The notes beneath the pieces are model-generated. The model saw only the letters and a program-made list of their open reading frames with translations, made no database searches and had not been told where the DNA came from. From the NCBI GenBank assembly GCA_964444885.1, contig CAYUIZ010000107.1, positions 1 through 10,356 on the forward strand: a stretch of 10,356 bases of DNA, given 5' to 3'. Shown one piece after another: positions 7,016 through 10,356 of this stretch (its first letter is position 1; each line of letters begins with the position of its first letter). The stretch is from CAYRGQ01 sp964444885 (GTDB lineage: Bacteria > Bacteroidota > Bacteroidia > Sphingobacteriales > Sphingobacteriaceae). The position numbers and the translations under genes were made by a program.

Positions 7016-7840
7016 ATGAGTAGTTATCATTTTCCAGAAGAGAACAATTATCCGAGGGCAATGTGGATATCGGGTGGTATCATGGGCGGATTGCTGTTGA
7101 TCAGCTTCTTCGTGATGATCGGTTCGTCCCTGCCCCAGTTTGGGATGGGCGGAATAATCGTTAACTACGGTACCGCGGAATTTGGGATGGGCGACGACTA
7201 CTTAACTGTCGATGAGCCTTCCATGGATCCCAATGCCAACCAGGTGCGTCCGGACCGGATCGACCCCGAACAGGTACCGGACGTGACGCCTTCGCAACAG
7301 ATTACGGAGCGGACGGTAGCTACCCAGGATATGGACGATGCGCCTGCCGTGGTGGCTAATGAGACCCGGAAGGTGGAAAACGCTACCGAGGCTACGGTCG
7401 AGAAGAAGGATAGCCAGCCCGCTGTCAATCCCAATGCGTTGTACACCGGGCGCCGCAATAACTCGACCGGCCAAGGCGACGGCGACGGCAACGTGGTCGG
7501 CAACCAAGGTTCTGCGTTGGGCGATCCCCTGTCGCCGGATTATGGTGAGGGAGGTTCCGGTGACGGCACCATCGGGTTGAGCATCGCTAACCGGCGCTTT
7601 GTGGTGCCACCGCGTATTCAGGACGACGGACAGCAGTCTGGCCGGGTGGCGGTAGAGATCCAAGTGGCGCCTAACGGCACGATCATCAACGCCCGTGCGG
7701 GCGTGCGCGGCACGACCCTGTCTGACCCGATCCTCTGGCAGAAATGCGAAGCAGCGGTGAAAGGCGCGCGTCTCAACCAACTGGAGCGGGCACCATCGTC
7801 GCAAACCGGGGTGATTGTCTTCAACTTCAAAGTAAAATAG
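7016..7840 (+). CDS. TonB/TolA-like energy-transducing protein
   Basis: The product is 274 residues. A short cytoplasmic N-terminus leads to one membrane anchor (about 16-38, MWISGGIMGGLLLISFFVMI). Immediately after is GGIIVNYGTAEFGMGDD (45-61), a motif I associate with Bacteroidota TonB-like proteins. A long hydrophilic linker (about 62-186) is acidic and then Gly/Asp/Asn-rich (TGQGDGDGNVVGNQG), lacking the Pro-Glu/Pro-Lys repeats of classical TonB. The C-terminal domain (about 187-274) has the TonB-type pattern: RRFVVPPR, GRVAVEIQVAPNGTIINARA, GTT, a helix with CEAAVKGARLNQL, and GVIVFNFKVK as the last strand. It would couple the ExbB-ExbD motor to an envelope target; the barrel encoded upstream is the obvious candidate. 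AAAGG at 7006-7010 stands 5 bases before the ATG. folC follows after 19 bases. It could be called TonB or TolA-like; no symbol is assigned because orthology is unclear. Confidence 0.85.
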   Translation: MSSYHFPEENNYPRAMWISGGIMGGLLLISFFVMIGSSLPQFGMGGIIVNYGTAEFGMGDDYLTVDEPSMDPNANQVRPDRIDPEQVPDVTPSQQITERTVATQDMDDAPAVVANETRKVENATEATVEKKDSQPAVNPNALYTGRRNNSTGQGDGDGNVVGNQGSALGDPLSPDYGEGGSGDGTIGLSIANRRFVVPPRIQDDGQQSGRVAVEIQVAPNGTIINARAGVRGTTLSDPILWQKCEAAVKGARLNQLERAPSSQTGVIVFNFKVK

Positions 7841-7859
7841 GTTTTTCCGGTTCGCCGCT

Positions 7860-9161
7860 ATGCACATGACATACCCAGCGGTCATCGACTACCTCTATGC
7901 GAGGTTGCCCATGTTTACCCGGGACGGGGTGTCGGCGTTCAAGAAAGATCTGGCGAACACGTTGCGCTTATGCCAGGCGCTTGGCGATCCGCATAAGCGC
8001 ATTAAAACCATCCATGTTGCCGGCACGAATGGCAAAGGATCCACGTCACATATGCTCGCCGCCATTCTCCAACAGGCGGGCTACAAAGTGGGGTTATATA
8101 CCTCGCCGCATTTGCTGGATTTCAGGGAACGCATTCGCATCAACGGGGAGATGATTCCCCAGGATGCGGTGGTTCGTTTTGTACAGGACAATCGCTCCTT
8201 GATCGAAGCGGTGCAGCCCTCTTTTTTTGAGGCGACGGCGGTGATGGCGTTCGACCATTTTGCGCGCGAGGCGGTTGATGTCGCCGTGATCGAGACCGGG
8301 CTGGGGGGTAGGCTGGATTCGACGAATGTAGTGACCCCCGTCTTGTCCCTCATTACCAATATCGGCTACGACCACACCTATTTGCTCGGCGATACCCTGC
8401 CGGAAATAGCTGCAGAAAAGGCGGGCATTATTAAGCAAGGCATCCCGGTTGTCATTAGCGAACGCCAACCCGAGGTGGCGCACGTGTTTGTGCAAAAAGC
8501 AGCGGAATGTGGGAGCAAGCTGGTATTCGCGGCAGACGATTGGCAAGTACGTCCAATGCGGCTGACCTCCGATTATTTGATGCTTTACGCATCCCGGCGC
8601 GGCGAAGAAGAAAGGCCGTTTTCGCTCGATTTGCGAGGGAGCTACCAACGTCGCAACCTGCCGGGCGTACTGGCCGCGGTTGAGGAGTTGCAGACCCTCG
8701 GTTACCAAATAGCGAATTCGGACGTTTTAGACGGCCTGCAACGCGTACAGTCCCTGACGGGTCTCATGGGGAGGTGGCAGACGCTGGCAACGGAACCCCT
8801 GTTGGTGTGCGATACGGGCCACAACGCAGACGGTTGGCGGGCCATCCTGGCGAATATCGCTTCTACGCCCCATCACCGCCTCCATGTGGTACTCGGGGTT
8901 ATGCAGGATAAAGATCTCGCGAATATGCTGCCACTATTACCCGCCGACGCCCAGTATTATTTTTGCCAGGTGGACATGCCGCGTGCACTGCCCTCCTCGG
9001 CGTTGCGGGAGCAGGCATCCGCTTATCATTTAATTGGAAATCACTACCCCACTGTAGGGGACGCAACGGGGGCAGCGAGGGAGAATGCCACGTCCGAAGA
9101 CCTGATTTTCGTAGGCGGAAGTACCTTTGTCGTCGCCGATTTGCTCGCCCTTTTTAGGTAA
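7860..9161 (+). CDS. folC: Bifunctional folylpolyglutamate synthase / dihydrofolate synthase
   Basis: The product is 433 residues, normal for FolC, a cytoplasmic Mur-ligase-fold enzyme. It adds glutamate to folates using ATP and in most bacteria also joins dihydropteroate to glutamate. Visible motifs in order: RIKTIHVAGTNGKGST (47-61), the ATP-binding P-loop; YTSPHLLDFRERIRI (80-94), the omega-loop and folate region; FFEATAVMAF (122-131); ETGLGGRLDSTN (145-156); ITNIGYDH (165-172) with the metal-binding His; EKAGIIK (186-192), which holds the lysine usually carbamylated; GLMGRWQ (301-307); and DTGHN (318-322), glutamate-ligase domain. All key elements are intact. It may start at ATG 7860 or at 7866 (M3). 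It trails the TonB-like gene by 19 bases, so it is probably the last gene of that transcript, although its function is unrelated to the envelope genes. Whether it has dihydrofolate synthase activity cannot be told from sequence by eye. Confidence 0.95.
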   Translation: MHMTYPAVIDYLYARLPMFTRDGVSAFKKDLANTLRLCQALGDPHKRIKTIHVAGTNGKGSTSHMLAAILQQAGYKVGLYTSPHLLDFRERIRINGEMIPQDAVVRFVQDNRSLIEAVQPSFFEATAVMAFDHFAREAVDVAVIETGLGGRLDSTNVVTPVLSLITNIGYDHTYLLGDTLPEIAAEKAGIIKQGIPVVISERQPEVAHVFVQKAAECGSKLVFAADDWQVRPMRLTSDYLMLYASRRGEEERPFSLDLRGSYQRRNLPGVLAAVEELQTLGYQIANSDVLDGLQRVQSLTGLMGRWQTLATEPLLVCDTGHNADGWRAILANIASTPHHRLHVVLGVMQDKDLANMLPLLPADAQYYFCQVDMPRALPSSALREQASAYHLIGNHYPTVGDATGAARENATSEDLIFVGGSTFVVADLLALFR

Positions 9162-9181
9162 TCTGGATCGATAGGCGAGGG

Positions 9182-10207
9182 TCAAGCTTCGATGGAGGTC
9201 AGCTCCCCCCGGATATTCTTTTCCACCCAATGTGCCACGTCGCTTTGCGACTTAAATTCACCTTGCAGGTAAATCAGCTTGGTGACCGCGGCTTCGAACG
9301 TCATATCGTAGCCGTTCAACACGCCCATTCCCTTCAGGTATTTGCTGGTTTCGTAACGTCCGAGTTCGACGCTGCCGACTTGGCACTGGGAGATGTTGAG
9401 TATGTTTTTGCCATTGCGGATGGCTTGGTGGAGCATGTCGAGAAACCAAGGTGCCGTCGTGGTATTGCCCGCGCCAAACGTTTCCATAATAACGGAGCGG
9501 GTGTCCGATTCCAGTATGGCTCGTACCGCTTGTGCATTGATGCCGGGGTAGAGCTTGAGTACGGATACGGAATTGTCGAGCTCGGTATGCAAAATGAATT
9601 CCTGCCCGCTATGGTCAAGCAGGGCAGCTTCGTTGTATCTGAGGTGCACGCCAGCCTCGACCAGTACCGGGTAGTTTGGCGACCGAAAGGCCTCGAATTT
9701 CGCTGAATTGTATTTAAAGGAACGATTGCCTCGGAACAATTTATTGTCGAAATAGATACAGACTTCATGAATGAGCGACTTGCCGTTTTTTTTGGCAGAA
9801 GCGAGATCCAAGGCGGTGATGAGATTCTCGCGCGCGTCAGTACGTACTTCGCCAATGGGCAGCTGTGACCCCGACAGGATGACGGGCTTTTGCAAGCCTT
9901 CCAGCATAAAGCTGAGTGCCGAAGCCGAGAAAGCCATGGTGTCTGAGCCGTGCAGGATGACAAATCCGTCGTAATCGTCGTAATGCTGTTTGACGAGCTT
10001 GGCCATCTCCACCCAGATGGCAGGCGTCATATCCGACGAATCGATGATGGGGGTAAAGGAGTGTACGCTGAGGTCAAAATTGAGACGCGCGAGCTCGGGA
10101 ATATTTTTTTCGATCAGGTCGAAGTCAAAAGGTACGAACGTGTCCGTGGCCTCATCCTTCACCATCCCGATCGTACCGCCGGTGTATATGACAAATATTT
10201 TATTCAT
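9182..10207 (-). CDS. ansA: Type I (cytoplasmic) L-asparaginase
   Basis: The product is 341 residues with no signal peptide, fitting the type I enzyme (E. coli AnsA is 338). It hydrolyses asparagine to aspartate and ammonia. The first catalytic motif is YTGGTIGM (8-15) with nucleophile Thr12. The second is LHGSDTMAFSASALSFML (85-102); here Ser88 replaces the threonine usual before the catalytic Asp89, a conservative hydroxyl swap. The catalytic lysine is Lys165 in KLFRGNRSFK (156-165). GSQLPIG (113-119) and SQCQVGSVELGRYETS (273-288) also match the family. Cys275 aligns with the E. coli AnsA allosteric cysteine (Cys273), but the partner threonine (Thr162) is Phe164 here, so asparagine activation may differ. 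The gene lies 35 bases after the tatD stop on the same strand, suggesting one transcript. It converges on folC with 20 bases between stops. Start is the ATG giving MNKIFVIYTGG; no strong ribosome-binding site. Confidence 0.95.
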   Translation of the reverse strand: MNKIFVIYTGGTIGMVKDEATDTFVPFDFDLIEKNIPELARLNFDLSVHSFTPIIDSSDMTPAIWVEMAKLVKQHYDDYDGFVILHGSDTMAFSASALSFMLEGLQKPVILSGSQLPIGEVRTDARENLITALDLASAKKNGKSLIHEVCIYFDNKLFRGNRSFKYNSAKFEAFRSPNYPVLVEAGVHLRYNEAALLDHSGQEFILHTELDNSVSVLKLYPGINAQAVRAILESDTRSVIMETFGAGNTTTAPWFLDMLHQAIRNGKNILNISQCQVGSVELGRYETSKYLKGMGVLNGYDMTFEAAVTKLIYLQGEFKSQSDVAHWVEKNIRGELTSIEA

Positions 10208-10242
10208 GTGGGGCTGCTAGGTCCATGGGCTCACCAAAGCCC

Positions 10243-10356
10243 TTAAATTCCGAAAATATCCTTTGAGTTTTGGGTAGTTGTCGATGCGACTACCTCCAAG
10301 GGAACGCCGTGCAAATCTGCAACTTTTTGGGCAATATGCAAAAGGTAACTGCTTTC
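10243..10356 (-). CDS. tatD: TatD-family metal-dependent deoxyribonuclease, C-terminal fragment (cut by window edge)
   Basis: Reading the minus strand inward from the window end gives an open frame of 37 codons followed by TAA (complement of 10243-10245). It begins ESSYLLHIAQKVADLHGVPL, continues EVVASTTTQNSKDIFGI and ends. This matches the end of TatD-family hydrolases: a helix of the type NEP-x-x-L-x-x-IA-x-K-x-A-x-L-x-G-x-x-x-E, then a TTxNxxxxFGI/L terminus. TatD proteins are TIM-barrel metal-dependent 3'-5' exonucleases of the cytoplasm. The metal-binding His/Asp residues are outside the window, so function rests on the tail alone. The asparaginase start lies 35 bases downstream with no visible terminator between, so the two genes are probably co-transcribed. 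Too short for many gene finders, but the frame and family match are good. Confidence 0.82.
   Translation of the reverse strand, partial: ESSYLLHIAQKVADLHGVPLEVVASTTTQNSKDIFGI

Noticed and set aside
7202..7885. 227-codon minus-strand open frame antisense to the TonB-like gene and crossing the folC start
   Set aside because: His/Arg-rich reverse complement of coding sequence, no domain, and it conflicts with two well-supported genes.
9144..9179. Bidirectional terminator between folC and ansA
   Set aside because: A 6-bp stem with a 24-base loop and no properly placed T-run is not convincing.
9230..9706. 158-codon plus-strand open frame antisense to asparaginase
   Set aside because: The asparaginase frame carries all catalytic motifs; the antisense frame has no recognisable motif.
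1..10356. CRISPR arrays, tRNA/rRNA genes, insertion sequences, toxin-antitoxin or phage-defence genes
   Set aside because: No regularly spaced repeats, no cloverleaf-like sequence, no transposase or nuclease operons and no flanking terminal repeats were seen. The window is almost fully occupied by conserved-type genes.

Overview
The window looks like a chromosomal segment from a Bacteroidota (Bacteroidetes) bacterium with fairly high GC for that phylum, most likely in or near the Sphingobacteriales. This assignment rests on family content and was not checked against a database. The supporting signs are a tandem HU-CCDC81-like/SPOR membrane protein, a plug-less TonB-receptor-like barrel, a TonB-like protein with the phylum's GIxVNxGT-type motif just after its membrane anchor, weak or absent Shine-Dalgarno sequences before most genes, and AT-rich leaders. 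No mobile element, CRISPR array, rRNA, tRNA or phage signature was seen.

Layout. Seven genes run on the + strand with gaps of 12 to 77 bases: a ~1000-residue exported TPR-repeat protein (6-3044); an outer-membrane beta-barrel protein of the TonB-receptor type (3058-4794); a one-pass membrane protein with two cytoplasmic HU-like domains and a periplasmic SPOR domain (4813-5766); ExbB/TolQ (5820-6518); ExbD/TolR (6531-6938); a TonB/TolA-like protein (7016-7840); and folC (7860-9161). A 20-base gap separates folC from two convergent - strand genes: type I L-asparaginase (9182-10207) and, just upstream of it, the last 37 codons of a TatD-family deoxyribonuclease (10243-10356, cut by the window edge).

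How the genes fit together. The first six products cover every layer of the envelope. ExbB and ExbD form an inner-membrane proton-driven motor. The TonB-like protein would carry that force across the periplasm. The barrel is a candidate outer-membrane client. The TPR protein is a large soluble or membrane-associated periplasmic scaffold. The SPOR protein links the cytoplasm to (septal) peptidoglycan. This composition resembles the Tol-Pal-CpoB system of Proteobacteria: motor, TPR partner and peptidoglycan binding at the division site. My main speculative proposal is that the cluster is a dedicated envelope or division machine and not a general nutrient-uptake TonB system. FolC, asparaginase and TatD are ordinary housekeeping genes.

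Intergenic sequence is scarce. No gap exceeds about 80 bases. The two noteworthy ones are an AT-rich 53-base leader before exbB and a 77-base exbD-tonB gap holding a perfect 9-bp inverted repeat.
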